From Salvia splendens (Eukaryota > Streptophyta > Magnoliopsida > Lamiales > Lamiaceae): a stretch of 64,000 nt of DNA. The notes under the pieces are model-generated. The model saw only the letters and a list, made by a program, of their open reading frames with translations, was not told the DNA's origin and ran no database searches. Below are positions 35,801 to 47,093 of the stretch, one piece after another. Within the stretch, counting starts at the first letter, position 1; every line of letters begins with the position of its first letter. The stretch lies in NCBI RefSeq assembly GCF_004379255.2, contig NC_056052.1, positions 1,736,001-1,800,000 on the forward strand. The letters run 5' to 3'. The translations under genes and the position numbers were made by a program.

Positions 35801-37611
35801 TTTGTCCCTAATTTTTCAGGTTAACCAATCTTCTGGAAGAGTATACATCCTGAAGTTTCTTACAGATGACAGAAAGTTCTTCTTCTGGATGCAGGTTAAA
35901 TCATGAGTTGGCTTTATATGCACATTCGGGTGCAATATGTTTATAATTCACAAAATTTATTTGCTTTTATCTGTTTCAGGAGCCCAAACCCGAGAATGAT
36001 ACACAGTTATGCAACTCAGTTAATTTCTACCTGAATCAACCTCTAGGTATTTGGACTACAACCTTATTTGATAATTTTCTGTGCCATAAGTAAGGGCCAT
36101 GGTTTCTATGTTCTTCTTACACCTCTTCCTTTAATGTCAAACAGAGTTAGCTGTCAATGAAGAACCAGATTCTGCGGTCCCTTTACAAACTGCGGAAATG
36201 GTTCTTGAAGAAGATATCTCATCCAGGTATATTTAACATTAGAAGCCTGTTTAGTGATAGCTCACATGGATAAGATTCTCCATTCTTCTTATCTAAATTT
36301 GAGTCAGACGAATACCTCATGTATCAGTAGGGGCTCGTTGGAGAATCTCTAACTTGGTGCTGCATTTACTTTCACAGGGCTGGAGATTTGGTAGGTCCTA
36401 GCATGGGTGCAGAAGCAAGTAGTGATGTAACATCTGCAGGACCTGTAAAGTTGGCAGATCTGCAACGGATACTTAGCAACATAGGATCTTCAGGTATTCT
36501 TCGTTAAGTTATAATGAAAAATTGGATCTTCCTTCGGTACATATTACTTCCTCACCGATTAAAACTTATATATACTTGCTTCATGATGTAGATGCACAGG
36601 AAGACCCGGATGCAGGTATGATTTTTCTCCACGGTGAAGCAGTATGAGCTGAGAGTATGTCAGAAAGTGGCAGTTTATCGCAATCCATCTGCGAGTTTTG
36701 TGTTTGGTTATTATAACCCCCCCTCCCCCTCTCAGCATTATGATGTTCTAATCCTCTGGTTATTTAGGCTTGGGATTAGGTGATATCTTAAGGCCGGAAC
36801 TCTTATTGCCTCATATTCAAGAGCTATACTTAGATAAAGAATTGATGTCATATTTACCTGAGGTTAGTTTTTACTCTGGCCCTCTCAGCAATCCATTTCA
36901 TTCTATCTGCGACATTATTAAGAAGTCTCCCTCCGTAGCTACCAGGAACGTGGACTCCAGATGAGTTGCTGGAACTTCTGCAGAGCCATCCATTCCGCCA
37001 ACAACTAGATTCGTTTACTTATGTAAGGCTCTCTTATCCACTTTTTCTTTCCCAATCACCGTACTGGCTGTGATAATCATCTTACGCCGAATGATAACAA
37101 ATTGTCTTGAGAATAATATTGTTTGCTACTTTTCAAGTGTGTGTTACATTTCATTTTCTTGTTTTTCTTATTTTAGGTGCTGCGCACGGGACAGGTGGAT
37201 CTAACCCAGTTTGGTATAGATCCCAGTCAATGTAAGTATAAAAATCTATCACATCTTCATTTATGCTTTTTAGAATATCATTTCACCTGATTAAGGGTGT
37301 GTTCTCTTTGGTCGCAAAATTATCATAAAGTTCGGTAAAATTTAAAATCCCTGCCGGGGAAACTTATCCACCATACAGAATATATGCATATGCTTAACAT
37401 TGTTGTTGCTGCCTAATTTGCCCCTTATTTAGATCTCCTATAAAAAACTTCATTAAATTTTATTTTTGATCTTCCCGCAGACAACTTCACTGTTCCATCT
37501 TTTCTCGAGGCCCTTGAAGACTCTGTTGCTAAGAAAAACGAAGCTGAAGGCAGTGGTGACCTGAGGTCTCAGACATGTCAAGGCAGTGACGCGATGGATG
37601 AAGGTCATTAG
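32885..37611 (+). CDS. RPN13: 26S proteasome ubiquitin receptor RPN13/ADRM1
   Basis: Subunit of the 19S regulatory particle that binds ubiquitin chains on substrates and, in the family, recruits and activates the deubiquitinase UCH37. Coding exons: 32885-32908, 35245-35337, 35515-35574, 35680-35718, 35820-35894, 35980-36046, 36145-36226, 36378-36493, 36592-36615, 36768-36862, 36939-37022, 37177-37231, 37481-37611; 945 nt, 314 aa. Residues 1 to about 115 form the Pru domain ([58 protein letters not shown]). Residues about 195-295 form the DEUBAD domain ([36 protein letters not shown]). The first intron is 2.3 kb. The acceptor before exon 11 (36937-36938) was chosen because it alone keeps frame; it adds Leu-Pro before GTWTPDE. 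A stronger-looking AG at 36943-36944 breaks the frame. Confidence 0.93.
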
Positions 37612-37792
37612 CGCTGGATTAATACTTTGGCTAAAGCTTCTGCTTCTGCTGCTGCTGCTGTTTTTTGTTCGACATCGTTGCTGATTATGTCGATGCTCTG
37701 CTCCATTTCTAGCCCAGCTTTGAAGATATTAGTCTCTTCACAAAATGTCAATTCATTTTGATACATTTCAAGATGTTTGCATGCTTCATTGC

Positions 37793-37844
<52 letters not shown>

Positions 37845-38174
37845 GATTTAACTGAAAGCAGAAACTGGTGACTTAATTAGACTTGTATTGGTGCTAAAAC
37901 CATTCTGATCATATTATTGGCTTTATAGCTGTGGATGATTTTAAATTACTTCTGATTTTGCTGAATTTCATTGTGCAAGTCGTTGTAGTGTCGTACTCCC
38001 GATGTCCCAAGTTAATTAATTCATATTCCTTTTTGGGACGTTGTAGCGTCATCTCAATATTTATACAACTCCGGTGTAAATATAACTTTATTAAGGCACA
38101 AAAGGTGCAAAAAATATGTAGTTATGGTCAAACACATGGCAGCAAGAATAGTTTACAAACAATTCAAATGCAGT
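37612..38174. other. Spacer between convergent RPN13 and PBL17-like genes
   Basis: Shared 3' flank of two tail-to-tail genes. It contains a compound microsatellite (37797-37844) and no supported ORF. Confidence 0.6.
37797..37844. repeat. Compound (CT)n(TA)n microsatellite
   Basis: About 14 CT units followed directly by about 10 TA units, downstream of the RPN13 stop. Likely length-polymorphic. Confidence 0.9.
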
Positions 38175-41100
38175 TCAACGTCTACCTGAGTTTGATCTCT
38201 CAAACACCAACTCCTCCGGCGACTGGTCATAAAGGTCGCACTCCTTGGGCGGCTCGCTCTTGCTTCTCCCGTTGCTCTTCGGAGGCTGCACTTCCCTCTC
38301 GCTCTCGCTCTTGCCTTTGGGGAAACTCTGTTCCTTGGGCGTCTTCGGAACTTCATATAGCGTTACACCGCCACCTCCGTTGCTCGGAACCATCTCCCCT
38401 CTATTCGTTTCTTGAGCCACAAGGGGCTCGAGTATCTCGATCACCTGACTCATCATGGGCCGCCCTTTCGGGTTCTGACTCAGGCACTGATATGCCAGGT
38501 TGGCCACCTTCATGAGAATTCGCCCCGAGTATTGCCCCTCGATTCTCGGATCGAGTATTCGCACGAGCTTCTTGCTGTGGTTTAGCAGGGGCCGCGCCCA
38601 CTCCACGAGGTTGTGCTCTCGGCTCGGCCTGCTCTTGTCCATTGCTCGCCGGCCAATCAGCATCTCCAGCAGAACTACTCCGAAGCCATAAACGTCACTT
38701 CTTGCTGTTAAATGTCCTGAACAAGTACACGACAAAGCAACTCGTTAGGGGGGCGTTTACTTTGAGTGATAGATTAGATTGACAATCGATAAAGATCGAG
38801 TATTTGAAGGATTACACAATCGACAAGTTCAGAAATGTTCAATCCAGCGAAGCATGTAGTCGATGTAAAACCCTAGAGATGATGTACACATCAACATAGG
38901 ACACAAAATTAAACAGAAAAAGTACATGACAGAACTGGAAAGATGCACAATGCAGCAATGAGACATTGCTAAGGCCAGAAAATGGAAGCTTTTATGATGA
39001 ACATTCGCTACTAGGGGGAAAAGCCAACATCCGATAAAGAGCATATAATGCTATAAACATCTTGAACATTAGATATGTTGGGTCGTGATACCGCCGATCT
39101 CACACACGCACGAACGAGGAAATAAAGCACGCAAACGATATAACGTGGTTCGGTGATAATCCACCTACGTCCACGGAGAAGATGACCGGAATCTTATTGA
39201 TGGAACTCTCAATACAAGAACTTCACACACACAATCTATCACTCTAAGCAAACGCTAGCTAGTGCAAGAATTCTCTTCTAATTGTGTGTGTAATCTGTGT
39301 TCTGCGTCTCTCACTACTGAGCTCTATCGAGCTATTTATACAAGATGCAATCAAGAAATAAAATCCAACTAACTCTATTTCCCAAAGTTAGTTATAACCG
39401 CTGCTCGGCTAAAACCGAACTACCACTCTTGGTTAGCAACCGAACTGCATTTCTCGGCTATCAACCGAACTGCATTTCTCGGCTATCAACCGAACTGCCT
39501 TTCTCGGTTATCAACCGAACTGCCTTTCTCGGCTAGCTCAAAGCCGAGCTTTATTTCTTGATCTCTTCTCGGAGCTGCCGAGGCTCCACCACTCGATCAC
39601 AACCGGACTCAAAGCCGAGCTTCATTTCCGAGCTCAGAAGCCGAGCTCCAGTAGTTTGCATGGACACACTTTCACAAATCTCCACCTTGTCCTTGCAAAA
39701 CTCCATCAATATCTGGATTCCCTTCTCAATCCTTGTTACAAGCTTCAACACTCCACAATCTCAACCAACTTCAAACAATGTTTGAATTTCGAAGTTGGCA
39801 GAGATTTTGTCAACATGTCTGATGCATTTTCTTCGGTAGGAACTTTCACCACATTGATCTTTCCACTTTGAATCTCATCTCTGATGAAGTGTCTCCTCAC
39901 ATCTATATGCTTCGACCTCTCATGGAACATTTGATGTTTTGCTAAACATATAGCCGAGTTGCTGTCACAGTTAATCTTTACTGCTCCCAGCTTCATTCCT
40001 AAATCTTCCAAGATTCCTTGCAACCATTTTCCTTCCTTTGCAGCCTCAGTCAGAGAAATATACTCAGCTTCGGTTGTGGACAGTGCAACCACAGACTGCA
40101 AATTTGATTTCCAGCTGATTGCTGTGCCATATAGTGTGAAGATGTAACCACTCTGAGACTTTCTGTTGTCTAAGTTAGCCGCATAATCCGAGTCACAGAA
40201 TCCTTCTAGGACTTCCCTCTCCTCAGACCAAACTCCACCACCAAACTTCAAGCCAACCATGACAGACCCTTTCAGGTATTTCAGAATCCACTTTAGTGCT
40301 GCCCAGTGATCCCTACCTGGATCAGCCATATATCTGCTTGCAACGCTTATGGCATGAGCCACATCCGGCCTTGTACATATCATCAAGTACATCACACTTC
40401 CCACTATATTTGCATAGGGTATTCTGCTCATCTCTTCTCTATCTTCAGCTGTCTTTGGCATCTGTTCTTTACTGAGTTTGAAGCAGCTAGCCAATGGAGT
40501 GGATACTGACTTTTCACTCCTTACCTGGTATTTTTCTACCACCTTTCTGATATAATCAGCCTGAACCAATTTCAGTTCTTTCTTCTTTCTGTTCCTGACA
40601 ATATCCATACCCAAGATTCTCTTGGCTTCCCCAAGATCTTTCATATCAAATCTCTGCTTCAACTCCTCCTTGACAGACAGCAGCTCACTCTTGCTTGATC
40701 CTGCCAGCAGAATATCATCCACATACAGCAGTAGATAGGCCAGTATTAGATTTCCACTTCTCTTGACATACACGCAGCTATCAAAACTGGATCTCTCAAA
40801 TGCCATCAATTCCATCTGCTCATGAAACTTCTTGTTCCACTGCCGGCTGCTTTGCTTGAGCCCATATAGGCTTTTCTTTAACAAGCAAACTTTCTTTTCT
40901 TCTCCCGGCTTCTCAAAACCCTTAGGCTGCATCATATAGATCGTTTCCTCTAGATCTCCATGCAAAAATGCTGTCTTCACATCAAGTTGATGCAGCTCCC
41001 AGTTGAAATGAGCAGTCATGGCCAATAAGATCCGAATGGAAGTGTGCTTCACCACTGGAGAGAACACCTCTGTGTAGTCAATACCCTCTACTTGTGTGAA

Positions 41101-44100
41101 TCCTCTAGCAACCAGCCTTGCCTTAAACCGTATGCTTTCAACTTCCCCCACCTCTACTTTCTTCTTAAACAGCCATTTGCAACTGATCAGCTTCTGAGTC
41201 CCTGGATCAGTCACCAAAATCCAAGTCCCATTTTTCAGCAAGGACTCTATTTCTTCTTCCATGGCCTTGATCCATTTCTGACTTTCCTTGCAACTCATGG
41301 CTTCTTCATAGGTTGAGGGTTCTGAAAACATGAGTACTTCTGCTACACATAGAGCAAAGAAGCTCATGTCATAATCTGAGAATCTGCTAGGTAGGCCTGC
41401 ATTTCTTCTTGGATTTCTTCTGGCCCCTTGAGCTGCAGCAGCTTGCTGCACTGGTGACTCCTGCTCACCTGTGTTCTGAGTATGTTGAGAGCTAGTTGCT
41501 CTACCTTCTTCTTGATTTCCTGTGATCACAACATCCTCATCAGTGTCTGTTCCAGCAGATTCTCCACCAAACTCAAGGTTTTGCATTTCAGAGCTACTGC
41601 CACCACCAGAGGGCTTCCCATCATCTTTAAATGGCATCTCCTCTTCATTGAATGTCACATCTCTGCTCACAATGATATTTCTGCCTTCTCTATCCAAATT
41701 CCACAATCTGTATCCTTTTACCCCATCTTGGTATCCCAACAACACACATTTCTTTGCCCTTGGCTCCAATTTACTCTGCTTAATGTGTGCATAAGCAGCA
41801 CACCCAAACACCTTCAAGGCTGAGTAATCACCTAGGCTTCCATACCATCTTTGATCTGGGGTCTCATTGGATATGGCAGATGATGGACACTTATTGATCA
41901 GATTAGCTGCAGTAGAGACAGCCTCTGCCCAGAATCTCTTTGGCATTCCAGAGTAGAATAGCATGCACCTCACCCTTTCTAGCAATGTCCTATTCATTCT
42001 TTCTGCCAGCCCGTTCTGTTGAGGATTTCTTGGCACGGTCCTATGCCTTCTTATCCCTTTCACCTTACAGAATCTATCAAACTCCGCAGACAGAAACTCC
42101 ATGCCATTATCAGTCCTTAGATATTTAAGCACTGAGCCCTTTTCATTCTCATATCTAGCATGCCATTCTCTAAATTTTTCAAAAGCTTGGGACTTCTCTC
42201 TTAGAATGTAAATCCACACTTTTCTTGAGTAATCATCTATGATGGAGATGAAATACTTACCTCCACCTATGGATTCAGTTTGGGATGGCCCCCACAAGTC
42301 ACTGTGGGCATACACAAATGGGGCTGATGAAGTGTGTTTCCCACCAGAAAATGGCAGTTTCTTTGCCTTTCCTAGAATGCAAGATTCACATTTCTTTAGG
42401 CTGTCTGATGCACTTAACTTCATCACTCCTTGTTTAGCCAGCTCTCTTATGCCTTTCTCACCCACATGTCCAAGCCTGGCATGCCATAGATGCAGGTCTT
42501 CTGTCTGGGCAAGATTCACAGCATCAACCACGGTTTCACCCAGCAAATAGTATAGGCTGTTCTTTCTCTGGGCCTCCATCACAATTCTGGTGCCTTTTGT
42601 TACTGTGAGGATCCCATCACCAGAGTTGAATCTGCACCCTTTTGACTCTAGCATTCCAAGAGATATTAAATTTCTCTTGATTTGAGGAATGAATCTGACT
42701 TCTGTGAGAGTCTTCATACTCCCATCCTTCATCCTCAATCTGATGTTCCCAATGCCCTTTACATTGCACACTTGATCATTTCCTAGCATCACTGATCCTT
42801 CCCAAGCTGATAATTCTTGGAACCAAGATTTGTGTGAGCAAATGTGGAAGGAGCACCCTGAATCCATGATCCAGCATTCTTCAATCTTGGCCCCTGAGTG
42901 GATATTCAAAGCTTCATTATCTTCAACATCCTGAGCCAGATCAGCAGTCTCTATGTTCCCAGCCTTTTCTTGCTCTTGTTTCCTCTTCCAAGCAAAACAA
43001 TGCTTCTTTAAATGGCCCGGTTTCTTACAGTAGTGACAGCTTCTCTTCTCCTTCCATACTCCACCTTCTTCCTTCTTCTGGAACTTCTTCTTGGAACCCC
43101 TTTTATTCTGATTATTTTTCACATGCAGACTCTCAGCTACTGGATCAGTTTGTTTGTTATTAGCCTTCTGCGATTCCTTCATCTTCAATGCAGAATGAAT
43201 CTCTTCATAGGTGACCTTGGTTTCTCTTCCAAGAAGCACTGCATCCTTGAAGTGCTCATAACTTTTAGGCAGGGAATTGAGCAACATCAATGCCTTATCC
43301 TCATCTTTAATGACCTCATCGATATTCTCAAGATCATCTATGCATTTCCCAAACTCCTCGAGCTGTTCAGAAATGCTCTTCCCATCTGAAAACTTGAAAG
43401 CAAGAAGCCTTTGCTTCAAATGTAACCGGTTCGCCAGAGACTTGGTCATGTATAATGACTCAAGTTTCCCCCATACTCCTGCAGCCGTCTCCTCCTTGGA
43501 AACTTCCCTTAGCACCCTGTCCGTGAGGTTCAAGATCAGGGTGCTATAAGCCTTATACTGCATATCTTGAAGCCTTTGCTTCTCCTTTTCATCAGTATCA
43601 GGTTTGCCTTCTTTAGCGTCACCTTCATTCTTCAAGATATCCCATAGGCCTTGCTGCATCAAGATGGCCTTCATCTTCAGTCTCCACAGCCCAAAATCGT
43701 TTCTCCCGGTGAACTTTTCCACCTCGAACTTGGCTGTAGACATTTCTCAAAACGAGCGGTGGGCAATCGCCAAGATCAGCTTATACAACGGAACCTCTAG
43801 ACACGAACTCACCCAGAAACCAATCAATCGGCAAATCGTGGAAGTCTTCCCACAGACGGCGCCACTTGTTGGGTCGTGATACCGCCGATCTCACACACGC
43901 ACGAACGAGGAAATAAAGCACGCAAACGATATAACGTGGTTCGGTGATAATCCACCTACGTCCACGGAGAAGATGACCGGAATCTTATTGATGGAACTCT
44001 CAATACAAGAACTTCACACACACAATCTATCACTCTAAGCAAACGCTAGCTAGTGCAAGAATTCTCTTCTAATTGTGTGTGTAATCTGTGTTCTGCGTCT

Positions 44101-47093
44101 CTCACTACTGAGCTCTATCGAGCTATTTATACAAGATGCAATCAAGAAATAAAATCCAACTAACTCTATTTCCCAAAGTTAGTTATAACCGCTGCTCGGC
44201 TAAAACCGAACTACCACTCTTGGTTAGCAACCGAACTGCATTTCTCGGCTATCAACCGAACTGCATTTCTCGGCTATCAACCGAACTGCCTTTCTCGGTT
44301 ATCAACCGAACTGCCTTTCTCGGCTAGCTCAAAGCCGAGCTTTATTTCTTGATCTCTTCTCGGAGCTGCCGAGGCTCCACCACTCGATCACAACCGGACT
44401 CAAAGCCGAGCTTCATTTCCGAGCTCAGAAGCCGAGCTCCAGTAGTTTGCATGGACACACTTTCACAAGATACAGTAAAAGTCTGCTATTGTTGGACTCA
44501 CCAGTCATGACATACTCGGGAGCAGCATAACCATACGTGCCCATAACTCGTGTTGACACGTGTGTTTGATCACCAGTGGGGCCGACCCTAGCCAGTCCGA
44601 AGTCAGAAAGCTTTGCATTGAAATCCTGCAGATTGTTTTCTTCACCTTAGCAATGAAGTTTAGTGTAAACTATAAAAAATAGAAACAAAACTGCATAACC
44701 GAAGGAGATTCACATTGTTGCTTTTCAGTTGAATCAAGCATGATTTTTATCAAGTCCAGAAATTTTGGAAAAAATCATTCATTATCTGCAGATTTCAACG
44801 TCAGACTGTGACTGACCAGATCAAGCAAAATGTTCGAAGTCTTGAAATCCCTGTAGATAATTGGCTTCTCCACTCCATGAAGAAATGCAAGCCCCTTTGC
44901 AGCATCCAAAGCGATCTTCAACCTTTGTTGCCACGTTAAAGTGGCGCGAACTCCTTCAAGATGCAGATGGATCAGAAAGCTATTCACTGGCTAATATGAC
45001 ATTACTCGTCACAAGAAGCTCAGCTAAAGCAAATGATAGGATGCATAGAGAAGTTCGATTTTTGGCTACTCACTTAAGAAAAGGTGTTTCTCCAAGCTCC
45101 CAGACGCCATATATTCGTAGACCAACAGCCTATGGTCACCCTCGCAGCAGTAGCCAATTAATTTCACCAGGTTAGGGTGTCGCAGTTGCCCTAGATAATT
45201 AACTTCCGCCTGCAAGTGAAACTTCATCGTGAGACGTCTCTGAGTTTGAAGACCATAATTCCAGCAGATGGTAAATAAAAGAATGAGCTCAATGAAATAG
45301 GAGAGACTAAATGAATAAATTTAGTCGTCTATTGCTCTAGAGTGAAACTCCATGTCGACTAGTGAAACTAAACTATTGTGTAAAACTTCTACCAGTTTTT
45401 AAGTTGCAATCAAGTGACATGAAATTACCAGCCATTCTCTGTCCCCTTGTAGACCTTCGGGATCAAGCTCTTTAATGGCAACTTGGGTCACCTTATAGCC
45501 CGGACGCAAGTTTTCATCCACGACACCTTTATAGACAATGCCAAAGCCACCCTCACCGAGCACTTGGTCTGGCCGGAAGTGCTTGGTTGCCAACTTCATT
45601 TCCTCATATGTGAAGATGTCAAGATCACCATTCCCCGGATTTTGTCGTAGATCCTTGACATTTTTGGGGATTATCACAAAACCATTCGAACCAACAGAGC
45701 CCCCTTTAGAATGAGCAGTATCTGTATGAGCATCTTAGAATGTTAACAAACAAAATGAAGCGTATTCAATGGAAACTATACTTGTCCATGAATCATGATG
45801 CATCTGATTCAAAGTCATGGATAATTATGGTTTTTGGAAAGAGAGAGCACAATTTTTTCACGAGAGAGATTGACTCTATCAACTCGTAAGGTTTACTTTT
45901 CAACATTTCTATGTTTCATATCATCACTCATCAGTTTCAGATAACAAACCAAACAAACATAAGATTCAATTGCACACTTTGCTGGCCACTAGGCACGATG
46001 CTATCGACTCAAACTAACTGAAATGCAGAGCGAATCATACAAAAATTATTTAAATTCTGATCTCTCCAAGAGAAATGAATCATCTCTATATGTAAGCCTC
46101 GGAATCAGAATCATCGATTCAAGCTAACTGAGATGCAAAGCAAATCATACACACTAGTATTATTTAAATTCTCTCACTTTCTCCCTACAAGAAAAAGGAA
46201 GGATTTTTATTTGGAAACCAAGGTATCTTTGATTCAAGCTAACTGAATTGCAAATCAAATCATACACAGATTATTTAAATTCTCTCGCTTTACCCTTCAA
46301 CGAAAAAGGAAGCATTTCTATACGGAAACCTCGGATTATTTAATTTAAACCAACTGAAATGCAAAGCAAATCATGCACAAATTATTCAAATTCTCTCTCT
46401 TAGAGAAAGGAAGGATTTCAATAAGGAACCCTCAACATCTATGATTCAAACTAACTAAATGCAAAGCAAACCATACACAAACTATTCAAATTCTCTCTCA
46501 CCCCCCAAGAACAATGAAGCCTTTCTATATGCAAAACCTCGGAATCTATGATTCAAACTAACTAAAATGCTAAAAAATCATACACAAACTATTTAAATTC
46601 TCTTCCCCTCCTCCCCTTCACGAGGAAAAAAGAAGCATTTCTATATAGAAACCTCGAATCTTCGATTCAAACTAGCTAAAATGCAATGCAAATCTATTTA
46701 ATTCTCTTTCCCCCTTTCGCGAAGAACAACAAATAATTTCTATACAGAAACCTCGGATCCTTAGACTCAAACTATCCAAAACGCAAAGCGAATCATACAC
46801 AAACTAATCAAATTCTCCCTCTTTCTCTTTCACCAAGAAGCATCTCTGTACACGGAAACCTCGGAATCTTCATTTCAAACCAACTAAAATGCAAAGCAAA
46901 TCATACACAAACTATTCAAATTCCCAATCCCTCCCAAAAAAAGGAAGCATTTCTACACATGACAAGATATAAACAACTAAAAACAAGCAAGAAAACCGAA
47001 GTAAGAGAAATTCAAGAAACCTGTTCTGTTACTTGAAAGCTTGCTCTCCGATTGTGGGTGCTCATCGCCTTCAACGCTGAAACAAGAACCCAT
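38175..47093 (-). CDS. PBL17: Receptor-like cytoplasmic kinase VII, PBL17-like
   Basis: Membrane-anchored Ser/Thr kinase of the family that relays signals from pattern and hormone receptors. Exons: 47093-47021, 45721-45429, 45209-45074, 44953-44817, 44625-44502, 38716-38175; 1305 nt in frame, 434 aa. The N-terminus MGSCFS carries the N-myristoylation glycine and a palmitoylation cysteine. The kinase domain starts near residue 60: glycine loop [11 protein letters not shown], catalytic lysine VAIKEL, RD-type catalytic loop [13 protein letters not shown], activation loop ending [10 protein letters not shown]. The lysine- and serine-rich tail is typical of PBL proteins. The motifs [15 protein letters not shown] and [13 protein letters not shown] closely resemble PBL16/PBL17. 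Introns are unusual: intron 1 holds a tandem array (46004-46957), and intron 5 is 5.8 kb because a Copia element sits in it. All splice sites remain intact. Confidence 0.9.
39076..39676 (-). repeat. Copia LTR (3' LTR in element orientation)
   Basis: 601 bp. It contains four exact-length 25-bp tandem units (39431-39530, GG(C/T)TATCAACCGAACTGC-like), a minus-strand TATAAATAG box (complement of 39332-39340) and a two-part hairpin (outer arms 39144-39148 and 39171-39175). A purine-rich tract (AAGGTGGAGATT on the minus strand) abuts it at 39677-39688. Confidence 0.95.
39745..43743 (-). CDS. gag-pol: Copia gag-pol polyprotein
   Basis: A single 1332-codon frame without a stop or shift. Order: Gag ([18 protein letters not shown]), CCHC zinc knuckle ([14 protein letters not shown]), aspartic protease ([12 protein letters not shown]), integrase zinc region ([11 protein letters not shown]...[10 protein letters not shown]) and D,D-35-E core ([23 protein letters not shown]), reverse transcriptase ([32 protein letters not shown]) and RNase H ([28 protein letters not shown]). 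The integrase-before-RT order defines Copia. The protein would be cleaved into particle and enzyme parts by its own protease. All catalytic motifs are present. Confidence 0.96.
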   Translation of the reverse strand: MSTAKFEVEKFTGRNDFGLWRLKMKAILMQQGLWDILKNEGDAKEGKPDTDEKEKQRLQDMQYKAYSTLILNLTDRVLREVSKEETAAGVWGKLESLYMTKSLANRLHLKQRLLAFKFSDGKSISEQLEEFGKCIDDLENIDEVIKDEDKALMLLNSLPKSYEHFKDAVLLGRETKVTYEEIHSALKMKESQKANNKQTDPVAESLHVKNNQNKRGSKKKFQKKEEGGVWKEKRSCHYCKKPGHLKKHCFAWKRKQEQEKAGNIETADLAQDVEDNEALNIHSGAKIEECWIMDSGCSFHICSHKSWFQELSAWEGSVMLGNDQVCNVKGIGNIRLRMKDGSMKTLTEVRFIPQIKRNLISLGMLESKGCRFNSGDGILTVTKGTRIVMEAQRKNSLYYLLGETVVDAVNLAQTEDLHLWHARLGHVGEKGIRELAKQGVMKLSASDSLKKCESCILGKAKKLPFSGGKHTSSAPFVYAHSDLWGPSQTESIGGGKYFISIIDDYSRKVWIYILREKSQAFEKFREWHARYENEKGSVLKYLRTDNGMEFLSAEFDRFCKVKGIRRHRTVPRNPQQNGLAERMNRTLLERVRCMLFYSGMPKRFWAEAVSTAANLINKCPSSAISNETPDQRWYGSLGDYSALKVFGCAAYAHIKQSKLEPRAKKCVLLGYQDGVKGYRLWNLDREGRNIIVSRDVTFNEEEMPFKDDGKPSGGGSSSEMQNLEFGGESAGTDTDEDVVITGNQEEGRATSSQHTQNTGEQESPVQQAAAAQGARRNPRRNAGLPSRFSDYDMSFFALCVAEVLMFSEPSTYEEAMSCKESQKWIKAMEEEIESLLKNGTWILVTDPGTQKLISCKWLFKKKVEVGEVESIRFKARLVARGFTQVEGIDYTEVFSPVVKHTSIRILLAMTAHFNWELHQLDVKTAFLHGDLEETIYMMQPKGFEKPGEEKKVCLLKKSLYGLKQSSRQWNKKFHEQMELMAFERSSFDSCVYVKRSGNLILAYLLLYVDDILLAGSSKSELLSVKEELKQRFDMKDLGEAKRILGMDIVRNRKKKELKLVQADYIRKVVEKYQVRSEKSVSTPLASCFKLSKEQMPKTAEDREEMSRIPYANIVGSVMYLMICTRPDVAHAISVASRYMADPGRDHWAALKWILKYLKGSVMVGLKFGGGVWSEEREVLEGFCDSDYAANLDNRKSQSGYIFTLYGTAISWKSNLQSVVALSTTEAEYISLTEAAKEGKWLQGILEDLGMKLGAVKINCDSNSAICLAKHQMFHERSKHIDVRRHFIRDEIQSGKINVVKVPTEENASDMLTKSLPTSKFKHCLKLVEIVEC
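43846..43864 (-). other. Copia primer-binding site
   Basis: The minus strand reads TGGCGCCGTCTGTGGGAAG two bases after the LTR end. It is identical over 19 nt to the site of the Gypsy element in this window. Confidence 0.8.
43867..44467 (-). repeat. Copia LTR (5' LTR in element orientation)
   Basis: Second 601-bp copy. Promoter box at the complement of 44123-44131, the 25-bp repeat array at 44222-44321 and the hairpin at 43935-43966. Confidence 0.95.
46004..46957. repeat. Nine-copy tandem array, about 105-bp unit, in PBL17-like intron 1
   Basis: Each unit has GATTCAAACTAACT(G)AAATGC, AAAGCAAATCATACACAAA, TATT(C/T)AAATTCTCTC, a C/T-rich stretch, AAGGAAGCATTTCTATA and GAAACCTCGGAATCT. Nine degenerate copies can be followed from about 46004 to 46957. 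Divergence between copies shows an old array. No ORF is supported, and it is not CRISPR-like because there are no unique spacers. Confidence 0.85.

Larger units (their letters stand above)
39076..44467 (-). mobile_element. Complete Ty1/Copia LTR retrotransposon in PBL17-like intron 5
   Basis: A 5392-bp element with two 601-bp LTRs (39076-39676 and 43867-44467), TG...CA ends, and AGATA target duplications at 39071-39075 and 44468-44472. The LTRs look identical, so insertion is recent. It is in the same orientation as the host gene, so its TATA box and polyadenylation signals lie in the sense direction within the intron. It carries a single intact 1332-codon gag-pol ORF and is a good candidate for an autonomous, recently active copy. 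The Gag sequence suggests a Tork-type lineage, but this is a weak assignment. Confidence 0.95.

Noticed and set aside
46004..46957. Regular repeats as a CRISPR array
   Set aside because: The unit is about 105 bp and repeats throughout, without unique spacers, and this is a plant nuclear intron.
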